This document shows positions 23,147 through 32,801 of a DNA stretch of 40,645 bases, piece after piece (position 1 is the first letter of the stretch; every line of letters begins with the position of its first letter). The notes beneath the pieces are model-generated. The model was not told the origin of the DNA and searched no databases. It worked only from the letters and a program-made list of their open reading frames with translations. Both the position numbers and the translations under genes were made by a program. The stretch comes from Saccoglossus kowalevskii (taxonomy: Eukaryota; Hemichordata; Enteropneusta; Harrimaniidae), in NCBI RefSeq assembly GCF_000003605.2, contig NW_003154743.1:107756-148400 (forward strand), given 5' to 3'.

Positions 23147-23505
23147 TACTGTAAAAGGGTTAATTATTCACTGGGTTTTAATTTTGCTTATTTTGCTGAC
23201 TGGAAAATGCACTAAATTAAAACCCAATGAATATGTAAAATTTAGCATAAAACACATTATCAAAATGATAAAACGGTGAATTTAAAACCTACTGAATATG
23301 CCTGAAATGGTAAATCAGCGAAATTTAAACCCAGTGAAAATTACTCATTTTACAGTATTTCGTTGACTGGAAAATGCGCTAAATTAAAAATTTAGCATAG
23401 AACACATTATCTAAATGATAAAATCTTGAATTTAATGGAATGAATATACCTGAAATGGTAAATCAGCGAAATTTAAACCCAGTGAAAATTAGTCATTTTA
23501 CAGTA
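23147..23505. mobile_element. MITE-like element with internal duplication
   Basis: The left end is TACTGTAAAAGGGTTAATTA followed by TTCACTGGGTTTTAATTTTG. The right end is AAATTTAAACCCAGTGAAAA followed by TTACTCATTTTACAGTA (to 23357), an imperfect inverted repeat. A second right half (about 23358-23505) repeats the interior (GACTGGAAAATGC, ATTTAGCATA-AACACATTAT) and ends AGTCATTTTACAGTA. No coding capacity. Confidence 0.65.
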
Positions 23506-23650
23506 ATTTCTTATAATATTATCATACCAAAGGCACACCTTATTCGTTTCAAGTACAGCCCTTGAGAATTTATAAATTTAAACTCATGTTGCAAATGACA
23601 ATTAATTTTTGTAAATAATAAAATAACTTTAGTCAATAAACTGTAAAATA

Positions 23651-23821
23651 TACTGTGAAATACTTTATTTTAGCTGGAATAAATTTTTGCTGAAAAGACT
23701 TTTTGGGTGTTTTGTATGGAATTTATTTCCATAGATTTTTGACTAGTTGAATGTAAAATATAAAAAAAAATCGTTCCTTCAGCGAAGATTAGTTGCAAGT
23801 GAAACAAAGTATTTTACAGTA
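23651..23821. mobile_element. MITE family 1 copy (TACTGT..TAC..ACAGTA ends)
   Basis: The left end TACTGTGAAATACTTTATTT mirrors the right end AAAGTATTTTACAGTA. The next interior words (GCTGAAAAGACTTTTTGGG, TTGTATGGAATTTATTTCC and CCTTCAGCGAAGA) are shared with copies at 25286 and 32620. It is flanked by TA on both sides, which would fit a TA target-site duplication. Confidence 0.72.
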
Positions 23822-23925
23822 TAAGTTTGATTTGAACAGCTTTGAGCACCATAATATCTACATTTGCCACCCCCTGAGTTAATAGCCAGTCTACAGATAC
23901 ATGTTGTAATTTACATTTCTATTAG

Positions 23926-23986
23926 GTGACTAGACCAACAGGGGACAGGGCTACTGAAGAACATTATGATGAATATATATCAACAG
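23926..23986 (+). CDS. Exon 13: short linker exon
   Basis: Phase 0 in (TTTCTATTAG), phase 1 out (GTATTC). The peptide is VTRPTGDRATEEHYDEYIST. It corresponds to exon 7 and to the H-IIENYNDL-type linker in exon 28. The donor is the first unit of a pentanucleotide microsatellite. Confidence 0.82.
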
Positions 23987-23987
23987 G

Positions 23988-24079
23988 TATTCTATTCTAT
24001 TCTATTCTATTCTATTCTATTCTATTCTATTCTATTCTATTCTATTCTATTCTATTCTATTCTATTCTATTCTATTCTA
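23988..24079. repeat. (TATTC)n pentanucleotide microsatellite, about 18 units
   Basis: An essentially perfect run of TATTC (the same repeat as ATTCT) starts at the second base of intron 13 and is followed by a few degenerate TCTAA units to about 24092. Confidence 0.96.
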
Positions 24080-24228
24080 ATCTAATCTAATCCAAACTAT
24101 TGCGCCCCAGTTTAATTCAAGTTCAGTTTGATTCTGCGATAAATAAAATCATTTGTTACTGTTCTTTGGCTGTTGTCATCTCAGTTTACCTGTAAGCTAC
24201 ATCATTATTATTGTTCTTACTTCTCCAG

Positions 24229-24413
24229 GGGCCATTGCTATTTTACTACCATTGGTAGAAGACTATACATATGAGTTTACTGATATTGAGATCTATGGGG
24301 GAGCTGAACTGGCATTTTCAGCTAACACTACAATGGTGAAGACACAGTATATCTATGGGGATGATACAGGATATGTACACGTTGCACCATACCAGACACT
24401 GGAAGTCAATGCT
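24229..24413 (+). CDS. Exon 14: YEFTDIEIYG / GDDTGYVHV segment
   Basis: Phase 1 in (ACTTCTCCAG), phase 0 out (GTAAGT). It reads GAIAILLPLVEDYTYEFTDI, then EIYGGAELAF and IYGDDTGYVHVAPYQTLEV. It aligns with LPQSG-DYTFEELQIYG-AHLAVL and MIGDRSGTVHIG-NQTMDL of the other modules. Confidence 0.93.
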
Positions 24414-24429
24414 GTAAGTATTCAAACTA

Positions 24430-24655
24430 CAGTAAATGATTAATTTTCACTAGTTTTTAATTTCACTATTTTCACTCAAAATTAAAATTTTCTAAATTAA
24501 ACCCTTTTGAACACGTGAAATAACAATTGTAGAACTTATTGTTTCCCTTGCCAAGTTCATGAACTCAAAACCCAGTGAAATTGCTCAAAACATCAAAACA
24601 GTGATATTACCGATAGATGGCAGTGAAAATAAATGGTTATACCGTATTCTCAACT
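24430..24655. mobile_element. Possible diverged MITE remnant
   Basis: ACAGTAAATGATTAATTTTC near the left edge and CAGTGAAAATAAATGGTTAT near the right edge resemble the ends of the 23147 element, with interior AAAACCCAGTGAAATTGCTC. Similarity is partial only. Confidence 0.35.
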
Positions 24656-24786
24656 AACATACATTTGTACTGATTGTCTTTTTTTATTGCCAATTACGAA
24701 TTATTAAAAAATATAGAATATATAGAAGCAATATATGGTTCTGGTGACGAAAGCATTGTTTTTATATTCAAGTTTATTTATTGTAG

Positions 24787-25003
24787 GTGTCACCGTATAA
24801 ACGTGTGAATGTAACCTATGCCCCGTACATCTATGAAAATGCTACTTTCAAGTTACCTTCTGCAACAGTCGAATTCCGGCCATCATTTGATTGGAATGAA
24901 GTAACTGATGTAGACAGTTGCCATAGCGATATGCTAATCAGTGCAGTAGATACCATCTGGGGTATATTGGATGGATCCAATGCTCATCTCTTGATTGCTA
25001 CAG
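24787..25003 (+). CDS. Exon 15: beta-rich segment with two Asn sequons
   Basis: Phase 0 in (TTATTGTAG), phase 1 out (GTAGGA). It reads VSPYKRVNVTYAPYIYENAT, then FKLPSATVEF, DVDSCHSDML and WGILDGSNAHLLIATG. It matches the LPFNVRVY-GGYLGLAP-TFVH-V-I-GTL region of exon 28. It is more diverged than other exons but phases and position fit. Confidence 0.88.
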
Positions 25004-25285
25004 GTAGGAATTTCAGTTAATATGTAAAGTGTTCTATGATTGGCTAGAAAGTTAGGTTTTTGGGTTGGGTAGCCAATGAGAGGATGTCTTACAAATCAGC
25101 TATATTTCTGTTATACAAAAGAGTGAGTTCCTGCTTGATTGGTTGAAGTACAGTGTTGGCGATACTATACACCTATAGATTGTACATGGCTGTGTTTGTA
25201 TATTGTATAGCCAAATACAAAATATAGTTTATCTTTACAGTTCTTATACTAATCCATGACAGTGGTTACCAGCCTTGCACAGTAT

Positions 25286-25499
25286 ATTTGTAAAACACTT
25301 TATTTTATCTGCAATTAATTTTCGCAGAAAAATATTTTCTGGTGTTTTTGTATGGAATTTATTTTTACTGATTTTTAGCAAGTTGAATGTAAAATATAGG
25401 AAAAAAAGGTGTATTCGCTAGATTTTATTTTCACTGAAACATTCCTTCAGCGAAAATAGCGGAAATTAATTCCAAGCAAGGATAAAACATTTTACAGTA
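25286..25499. mobile_element. MITE family 1 copy
   Basis: It shares with the 23651 copy TTTATTTTATCTGCAATTAA, GTATGGAATTTATTTTTACT, CCTTCAGCGAAAATAGCGG and the right end ACATTTTACAGTA. The left end is mutated (TATTTGTAAAACACTTTATT). Confidence 0.7.
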
Positions 25500-25564
25500 T
25501 TTGTAATGAATATAGTTCTAGTGCATGTACAGATGTTCCACAACATTTCCTTTTTTATATCCAG

Positions 25565-25692
25565 GTGAAACCTTCATAATGGAACTGCCTTCTAGAAGAG
25601 AATTGGAATTTGTTGGCATGACAATTCAGGATGGTGGAATACTCAAGTTGAATAGTTATACAGAGATACAAGATGATAGATGGCATGTCAGA
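25565..25692 (+). CDS. Exon 16: short beta-rich segment before the gap
   Basis: Phase 1 in (TTTTTTATATCCAG), phase 0 out (GTAAGT). It reads GETFIMELPSRRELEFVGMT, then IQDGGILKLNSYTEIQDDRW. It is the counterpart of exon 22 (LTVGDGCRLLLSPTG...SLIVKNNGEIAP). The next expected step, L-IEGGG-x-ITID-GG-LSADG-GY, is not found before exon 17. Confidence 0.88.
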
Positions 25693-26058
25693 GTAAGTAT
25701 TTTACATGTAGTTCAGGGATTTAGGAGGTCTGGACCAAATCAAAAATTAATTTATAATTAGTTTTATAATTTGAGTTCATATCATAGAACGGACACACAC
25801 AGTAAATGCAAAATGTTTCATTTCTAATCAAAAATCCCTCATAATTTCTGTCCAATGATAGTAACATGATCAATAGATACAAAATTTCTATCTCATAATG
25901 CATTGGTATAAGCTCAGTATTATGCTCAATAGTTGCAAAACTTGAATTTCTATCCCATAATGCATTGGTATAAGCTCAGTAGATCTTGTTTGTACAGTTG
26001 GCTGTGAGTATGTAGATGTTTGGTCTGACGCTATCGGTCAAATGATTATATTACTATG

Positions 26059-26556
26059 NNNNNNNNNNNNNNNNNNNNNNNNNNNNNNNNNNNNNNNNNN
26101 NNNNNNNNNNNNNNNNNNNNNNNNNNNNNNNNNNNNNNNNNNNNNNNNNNNNNNNNNNNNNNNNNNNNNNNNNNNNNNNNNNNNNNNNNNNNNNNNNNNN
26201 NNNNNNNNNNNNNNNNNNNNNNNNNNNNNNNNNNNNNNNNNNNNNNNNNNNNNNNNNNNNNNNNNNNNNNNNNNNNNNNNNNNNNNNNNNNNNNNNNNNN
26301 NNNNNNNNNNNNNNNNNNNNNNNNNNNNNNNNNNNNNNNNNNNNNNNNNNNNNNNNNNNNNNNNNNNNNNNNNNNNNNNNNNNNNNNNNNNNNNNNNNNN
26401 NNNNNNNNNNNNNNNNNNNNNNNNNNNNNNNNNNNNNNNNNNNNNNNNNNNNNNNNNNNNNNNNNNNNNNNNNNNNNNNNNNNNNNNNNNNNNNNNNNNN
26501 NNNNNNNNNNNNNNNNNNNNNNNNNNNNNNNNNNNNNNNNNNNNNNNNNNNNNNNN
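26059..26556. other. Assembly gap (498 N)
   Basis: A run of 498 N bases. Apparent open frames across it are artefacts. Its position between exon 16 (phase 0) and exon 17 (phase 1) makes it the likely location of a missing coding exon. Confidence 0.99.
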
Positions 26557-26845
26557 GGATAGATCTTTGATATCTATGCTCTCTTCTGGTTCCACTATCA
26601 ATTCCATGGTTACTGATGCTCATTCAGGACATTCTGTGATGATCTTCAATTGACATATGCAACATATTCACATGAAAACAAATTCTTTTACATGAGTACA
26701 TGAGTTTCCTTTGTACACTGTATAATTTAATTTTAGTAGTGTTTTCATCCCATTATTATAAAAGTTACATATCCTTATTGCTGTATCTACACCTACCTTA
26801 ATATTATATTACCGGTAATGACAAATCACTCTTTGTGTTTTGTAG

Positions 26846-26926
26846 ATATAACAGTTGGTGTTGAGTATGGTTCCATTACCGAACCAACAGACTTTGGTAG
26901 CGGTGGTGGATCTCAGGGAGGAATTG
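26846..26926 (+). CDS. Exon 17: YG-EP-FGSGGG segment
   Basis: Acceptor TGTTTTGTAG, donor GTAAGC, phase 1 on both sides, 27 codons. It reads ITVGVEYGSITEPTDFGSGG, then GSQGGIG. It matches TGQPYGDIYEPEQFGSAGG of exon 28. Its 5' boundary coincides with that of exon 28, so the preceding GAGHGGRGG part should be on a separate upstream exon. Confidence 0.9.
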
Positions 26927-27114
26927 GTAAGCAGATATCACTATACAAAATATTATATCATTGTACACATTAAAAACAATAGAAAATGTGTGGCGATTGA
27001 CTAGAGCTTACTTTATGCGTGAGAAAAATGTGCATGAATTCCCAAAATTGCAAAATTTGTAACAGTGAAAATATCTCTAGGGTACTTCAACACCGAGTGT
27101 CTGTGACATTCACA

Positions 27115-27560
27115 AATTTTTTTTAGCACCGCTGTCAACTTTGTCATATGAGTGATTGTCCGTCGGCGTCCGTCGTCTTCTGTCGGCATCTGTCTTCGTC
27201 CGTGTCAATGTTTTACTTTTTTGACTTCTTCCTGAAAACTACAAGTCTGAATGCTTTGATACTTGTTGTATGTGTACATTGGGTAGACCTCTCTTAGATT
27301 TGTTCATTTCATGATGATATCTTTAATTCTCTAATTTTGGTGAATATTTTTGTCATTTTTGGTAAAAAGTGGTATTTTTGACTTCTTGTTAAAAACTGCA
27401 AGTCTAATTGCTTTGCTATTATATAGGTACTACAGGTAGACCTCTCGCAGATTTGTTCATTTCGTGATGATATCTTTAATTATCTCATTTTGATGAATAT
27501 ATTTGTCATTTTTGGTGAAAAGTGATATTTTCGAATTCTTGTATTTTCGAACATATTGTT
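27115..27560. repeat. Dispersed repeat with internal ~190-bp duplication
   Basis: After a GTCCGTCGGCGTCCGTCGTC tract, a unit containing TTTGACTTCTT, AAAACTACAAGTCT, AGACCTCTC, AGATTTGTTCATTTC and TGATGATATCTTTAATT occurs twice (about 27220 and 27380), with a third partial match after 27530. No frame with domain similarity was seen. Confidence 0.65.
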
Positions 27561-27753
27561 CATTTTCTAATGATATTTTTAGTTTTTTAATTGTAATGTG
27601 CATTGCTAACAGCGGAGCTATCTCAGCTGACAGGCTGCTTGTTCATAAATGCCATAAAATCTTGAAAGTATTTTGCATGAATACCTGGGTTAGACAATTT
27701 GTGTACAATGTTTTTCCAATCTGAATGAGTGTTTCTAATTTATTCTTTTGTAG

Positions 27754-27908
27754 GTGGTGGTATTCTTCGGCTGATAGTGCATACTTCCCTCACCATAGAG
27801 GGCAGTATAACAGCTAATGGTGATACTGGTGACACTTACACAGGAGGAGGGTCAGGTGGATCTATATGGATATCTACATTTGAACTTGAAGGATTTGGTG
27901 TTATACAG
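27754..27908 (+). CDS. Exon 18: GGGSGGSIWI segment
   Basis: Phase 1 in (TTCTTTTGTAG), phase 0 out (GTGAGT). It reads GGGILRLIVHTSLTIEGSIT, then ANGDTGDTYTGGGSGGSIWI and STFELEGFGVIQ. It closely matches exons 2, 24 and 28. Confidence 0.94.
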
Positions 27909-28528
27909 GTGAGTATTGACTAATAACAAAAAGTGTTATAAAAGATTAATGTTAAGATATCTCACGAGCAGAGAAAAACAGGTATATACTTTTGATACAG
28001 TGAATATTCTACTGGTGTTTTTAGTCTATGCATGATGCACTGAGTACTTCTGTAATTTTCATGTTGGATAACTACAGATCAAATGATGTTGATGTTTTGA
28101 ATGGCCTTTGTGCCATCGATTTACATCACTGGAGGGCGCAATTTATATGAAAGGTGTATTGTGGTATGTTAAATTCCTTGAAGTTATTTTTCAATCTAGA
28201 GGCATTGTTTGTTTATTTTATACTTGAAATTTTAAGTTATAATATGTGCTGATATAAAAACTGACATTGTTTTACATCTGAATGCCCTATTGCACAAAGT
28301 GAATAGAATAAACTTGTGAGAAAATCAGTTATATGAGTTTGAATTTGGAAACTACATGTATGGGATTTCTACCACTAAGTGAAAGTTGAAATATATGTAT
28401 AATATTAATAATACCGGTAAAGGTTTTTATGAGAATATCCCAACATATGTTTGTACACTTTTCAACCATTTTGTTGATATCACTGAGAAATTTTAGTATA
28501 ATATCTGTATATATCTGTATCTCAATAG

Positions 28529-28684
28529 GCAAATGGTGGCAGTGGCGGACTTGGTGGTGGTGGAGGAAGCGGTGGACGAATCGCTATTTATTGGGATTCC
28601 CAGAAGTACTGGTATGGACATCTTGAAAGTTATGGTGGGTATGGCAGCTATGCTATCGGAGGGGCAGGCACAGTGTATATGGAG
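28529..28684 (+). CDS. Exon 19: GGGGSGGRIAIYW segment
   Basis: Phase 0 in (TATCTCAATAG), phase 0 out (GTGAGC), 52 codons. It reads ANGGSGGLGGGGGSGGRIAI, then YWDSQKYWYGHLESYGGYGS and GGAGTVYME, the standard continuation of exon 18. The Trp and Tyr content is high around the strand after GGRIAI. Confidence 0.94.
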
Positions 28685-28854
28685 GTGAGCCAAGATTTAG
28701 TTATTAAATAAAATTGTAATTTTAACAGTAGCTGATTCTAAGGGCGAAGTATAATAAAGATTTTGTATTTTTGTATGAGAATATTTTTAGCCATTTGGTT
28801 CTTTGAGTTTTTATTATGTTTTTGTTTTTTTGTTTTTTTAAGACTATAATTTTA

Positions 28855-29035
28855 ATCAAATGCTGAAATCTAATTCTGAGGTCAGAATCATAATCTAGTG
28901 CAGGAATCTGAATCTGAATTTGATTATAGAGCTGGAATCTGATCTGTAAATAAAATCTAATCTGGTCTTGGAATCCAATTCAAAGGATAAATTTGATGCT
29001 AGATTATGATTCTTAAGCTAAATCTGATCTTAGAA
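28855..29035. repeat. Degenerate AATCTGA-rich repeat
   Basis: Variants of GGAATCTGATCT and AATCTAATCTG recur about eight times without a strict period in intron 19. Confidence 0.45.
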
Positions 29036-29122
29036 ACTGTTTTGTTTGTTTTAATACAATTATACAATTATTTAATACTATCATATTGCTTTTACATTGA
29101 ATTATTTGGATTTTATTAACAG

Positions 29123-29325
29123 AACATAGAAGAACACGTCAAAAATCGATCACTAATTATCAATAATAATAATCAATCACCTGTCACCCCTTACGTTGAT
29201 GACTTTGATAACTATAGTAGCGATTCCAGTCGAACCTGGTTACCAACAAGTCAACAAAATTATTATTTTGAGGAAATACAGATTTTCAAAGAAGGACATT
29301 TAGTATTGCATCCTGATATATTACG
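29123..29325 (+). CDS. Exon 20: RSLIINNN / WLPTS / YFEEIQIF segment
   Basis: Phase 0 in (TTTTATTAACAG), phase 2 out (GTATGT). It reads NIEEHVKNRSLIINNNNQSP, then DDFDNYSSDSSRTWLPTSQQ and YYFEEIQIFKEGHLVLHP. It matches HRTLLLENN-NYSDL-AWILPQS-YHFEELQIY-AHLAIL in one piece. Modules two and four split this region differently. Confidence 0.93.
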
Positions 29326-29654
29326 GTATGTAATTATTGTCAGTGTTTTGGGCAGCAATAGGTTGATAATTTAAAAAACAAAACAAATGAGCATTTCACC
29401 TTGATGAAATTGAATTAAAATTGCCATTAAAAAAATGACAAACAAAGACATTTTTCAAAGTGGCCATAGAGGGCGCTCATAACGTCATCAATATGGAAGA
29501 TCAATACTTGTGATAACATATATAAACAAAGATTTGTGGAGAAATCTAATTCCTACAAATAGCTATTTTTGACATATAATGAATTTAATGATTTTATAAT
29601 AAACTCATTTTGCATTTCATCTTTTTTTTTATTTCATCAAAATTTTATTTTCAG

Positions 29655-29843
29655 GCTAAATGGACTACATGTTTTTACTTTTATTGGTGATGGAACTGGA
29701 TGGCTACATATTGGACCTGACCAGTATGTTGTCGTTGGCAACAGTCGCGATGACGATTTTGAAGTAAATGTTCATATCCATGAAGAAGGAGAGTTAGTAT
29801 TGCCGCCTACATTCACATGTCGTCAAATTACCATCATTGTTGA
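29655..29843 (+). CDS. Exon 21: IGDGTGWLHIG segment
   Basis: Acceptor TTTTATTTTCAG, donor GTAAGT, phase 2 on both sides. It reads LNGLHVFTFIGDGTGWLHIG, then PDQYVVV, DFEVNVHIHEEGELVLPPTF and CRQITIIVE. It is equivalent to HMIGDRSGTVHIGPNQ-MDL and FNVRVY-GGYLGLAP-TFVH-V. Confidence 0.94.
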
Positions 29844-30224
29844 GTAAGTCTGTTTTATTTGTATTGGGTTTATTGTGTATTCACCAGACTCTTTGATCAT
29901 CGTTATTTGTGCCAAAATTTTGTTGTGAATTGAGATGTTTCTTACACAGTGCACTTCGGCCTACATCGTTACGTATTATGTGCTCTATGATGCATGGGTT
30001 GTTCATGTGACTAAACAGTAAAAAATTATTATTTAGTAAAATTGGCCGTCTATAAATAGCTTGGACAAAAATTAGTATGGCATATGCACTACTGTATTTA
30101 CCTATCTAAGCTTTAAGATTAAGTATAGGTTGTTATAGTAGCATGCTTAGTAACTTTAAGAGAATGTTTGAAAATATTTTTTTTTGACACTAAAACTTAT
30201 GTCATATGTTTTGTGTTGTAATAG

Positions 30225-30432
30225 AGGTATACTGAGTGTGCATGATTTAACAGTCGGTGATGGATGTAGATTACTTCTTAGTCCAACTGGTCGGTCCCAT
30301 CTAATCTCAGATGATGCATATACGGAGATTACATCTGGTGAATACAGAATGGATTCCCTGATTGTCAAAAACAATGGTGAGATTGCACCAGTGGACTGGT
30401 TAGATGCAGGTGATAGAAAGATAGTCCTAACA
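30225..30432 (+). CDS. Exon 22: GILSVHDLTVGDGCRL segment
   Basis: Phase 2 in (TTGTAATAG), phase 0 out (GTAAGT). It reads GILSVHDLTVGDGCRLLLSP, then TGRSHLISDD, EYRMDSLIVKNNGEIAP and GDRKIVLT. It corresponds to GTLAHVDHITLHHDGLLAL-YGGQT-FHFDRILIQDTASI of exon 28. Confidence 0.92.
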
Positions 30433-31121
30433 GTAAGTTATTAGCGGTTTGTATATTCCCATACAATTGTGAAGATCTAAAATCGAATGCAATGCCAAGA
30501 AATAAATTCTTTCACAATTGCCATCCTCATTTACTGTATCGTATTTGCTCCATGTACATTACAGGTGTGTTTCTATATGAAAAAATATCATATTTTAATG
30601 ATTCATTATGCAATGCAACTGTTTATATTTACTTATATTTGCTGTGCTTCTCATTCTTGGCTGTTAACAAATTTATTTGTCATCTGTCTCGGTCCTGTCC
30701 TGTCTCAAATCTAAATAGCAAATTAGGTACTATAGAAATCTGAGCATTACAATTCTTTCCCAAATTATAGTGGTTCCCAATGTCAAATATATTATTCATT
30801 TATGCTTGAAATCTGAATGTATACTGTGCAGTGATTGTCACTTTAAATAAAGTTTGATGTTAGTAAATATCACACGCATATGTATGTTACTTTTGTAACA
30901 GATTTAGTATCAAATATAGGAATCATGAAAATCTGTTGCCGTTGACAACAATCATCGTTGTTGTAGAAATGTACTGTAAGCTGTTTAAATTCTGTGAGAA
31001 GAATAAAAATCACAACATTTTGTTGCACTAAACATTTCACTGGGCCCATAAATCTAAAATATTTAATATAATACAAAATATCAATTCCATCTTTTTATGG
31101 TACATGTTCTTTTATTTGCAG
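30433..31121 (+). other. Intron 22, nothing recognised
   Basis: AT-rich. The overlapping short open frames near 30487-30743 have no domain, repeat or splice support. Confidence 0.5.
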
Positions 31122-31302
31122 GTTGAGAATTTTCATATAGAAGGTGGAGGTCATGTTCATGCTGTTGATCTTGGTATTAATGTTGTCACCATGGTAATAG
31201 ATGATCTTGGTCGACTGGTGGCTGATTATCATGACATTCCGTGTAATGTGTCTGATGGAAGCGGTAAAAAACCAACTAATGACAACCTATCTGGTAGTTC
31301 AG
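31122..31302 (+). CDS. Exon 23: IEGGG / IDDLGRLVAD segment
   Basis: Phase 0 in (TTTATTTGCAG), phase 1 out (GTAAAT). It reads VENFHIEGGGHVHAVDLGIN, then VVTMVIDDLGRLVADYHDIP and SGSSG. It is the counterpart of VIIEGGG-FHVTRMMI-ENITIDDGGTLNADGTGY. An exon of this type is what is missing after exon 16. Confidence 0.93.
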
Positions 31303-31493
31303 GTAAATCCCACCAATGAATACATCATTTAATTTGTTGTTTGGGAACCTGTAATTTTGACGTGTTCTTGAAAGTGGAATGTGCCAAACAGTTCGAGTAC
31401 TGTAAATGGTTGGTTCTAAAGACTCAAGATACTGTAACAAATTTATTTTGAATTTAATTTTAGCAGAAGTGTTGGTCCAATGAATATACTTTT

Positions 31494-31830
31494 TTAGTCC
31501 CTGTTCGAGCACAGTCTGAAAACGGGGACTTATGGATTGACCGCTGTTTGTGCATTTGTGTGTGTGCATGCATCGAGAATTATATCCTAGACATGCCTGG
31601 ACCAATTACATTCAAACTTCACACATTTATCACACATAATATTATACATCATCAGATACAAGATGACTGAATGTCAAACTTTTTAATATTAAAAAATGTT
31701 ATAATCAAGCAACAGCTTCTGGATCTATCTATATCTCTGACATGTTTATGTTCCAACTATATTACAATAAACAAAACTATATTTTATAACCAATGGGGGT
31801 GTGCAATACATGGCTTGTTTCCTATATTTT
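31494..31830. repeat. Second copy of the 17452 dispersed repeat family
   Basis: It starts AGTCCCTGTTCGAGCACAGT and ends AATACATGGCTTGTTT. It shares CATCAGATACAAGATG and TATATTACAATAAACAAAAC-type words with the copy in intron 8. It is shortened internally. Confidence 0.6.
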
Positions 31831-31864
31831 ACATTCAACTCATCAAAATACAGGGAAAATAAAT

Positions 31865-32037
31865 TACTGTAAAATTTGTATTAAAAGCTGCGGCTTCTAT
31901 TAAAAGGGTACAATGCAACAGAGGGGATGCAGCTTCTATTCTTCTACACATATGGTGAATTTTTGGGTCTCAATTGTTCAAAAAGAATGGATGCGACTTC
32001 TATTAGGGATGCGGCATCTAATACAGATTTTACGGTA
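31865..32037. mobile_element. MITE family 2, 173 bp
   Basis: The left end TACTGTAAAATTTGTATTAA followed by AAGCTGCGGCTTCTATTA is mirrored by the right end TATTAGGGATGCGGCATCTA followed by ATACAGATTTTACGGTA. The internal GATGC-GCTTCTATT words repeat three times. Unrelated to family 1 apart from the outermost TACTGTAAAA. Confidence 0.65.
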
Positions 32038-32105
32038 CACATAAAATACCCAAAAAATCTTTTCAGCAAAAATTAATTCCAGCTAAAATAAAGTATTTCA
32101 CAGTA
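32038..32105 (-). mobile_element. Half copy of MITE family 1
   Basis: The reverse complement begins TACTGTGAAATACTTTATTT and continues TAGCTGGAATTAATTTTTGC and TGAAAAGATTTTTTGGG, as in the 23651 copy. Only one end is present, directly abutting the family 2 element. Confidence 0.7.
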
Positions 32106-32277
32106 GCCTGCTTTTCTCACTCCCAATGAGAACTCAACTGCCATTTGCATCTAACTCTGAACTTTCTCTGACTGTAAATCTTATGAAAAGTTTTGTCTCC
32201 TAAAATAAGCAAAATGATGTCTTACATGTAAGTAATGGGAAAGTCTTAGATAGTTTTACTATTTTTATTTTAATTAG

Positions 32278-32540
32278 GTGCTGGACATGGGGGTCGTGGT
32301 GGAAGAGGATCCAACCAAAGACTGACTGGTGCACCATATGGTCATCTGTATGAACCGGATCATCTTGGCTGTAATGGAGGTGGAACATTTGGAGGACGTG
32401 GGGGAGGGAAAATGATGATTACTGTGTCCGAGAGTCTAAAGATAGATGGTGAAATCAGTGCTAATGGTGAAGATGGCCAGGACAGTGGTTCTGGTGGTGG
32501 AAGTGCTGGCTCTATACGAATCAACACAACACACCTACAA
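32278..32540 (+). CDS. Exon 24: GAGHGGRGG to GGGSAGSIRI Gly segment
   Basis: Phase 1 in (TTTTAATTAG), phase 0 out (GTAAGC). It reads GAGHGGRGGRGSNQRLTGAP, then YGHLYEPDHLGCNGGGTFGG, GGGKMMITVSESLKIDGEIS and DSGSGGGSAGSIRINTTHLQ. This single exon holds what exons 17 and 18 split in the previous module. Confidence 0.95.
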
Positions 32541-32619
32541 GTAAGCTTCTCAAATTTCAATTTCTTGTATTGTAATTCATGTACCCAATACAAAGCTGTT
32601 TTACAAAGCTGGCTTTATT

Positions 32620-32801
32620 ATACTAATTGTAAAATACTTTGTTTTAGTTGAAATTAATTTTCGCTGAAAAGAGTTTTTTGGTGTTTTGTATGGAATTTAT
32701 TTTCACTGATTTTTGATTAGTAAAACAAACAAAAAAGTATATTCACTTGATTTTATTTTCACTGAGTCATTCATTCAGCGAAGAGAAAGTATTTTACAGT
32801 A
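32620..32801. mobile_element. MITE family 1 copy
   Basis: The left end TACTAATTGTAAAATACTTT, interior GAAATTAATTTTCGCTGAAA, GTATGGAATTTATTTTCACT and right end AGAAAGTATTTTACAGTA match the 23651 and 25286 copies. Confidence 0.72.

Noticed and set aside
26038-26653. Open frames of about 190-200 residues across the N run
   Set aside because: They consist almost entirely of undetermined bases.
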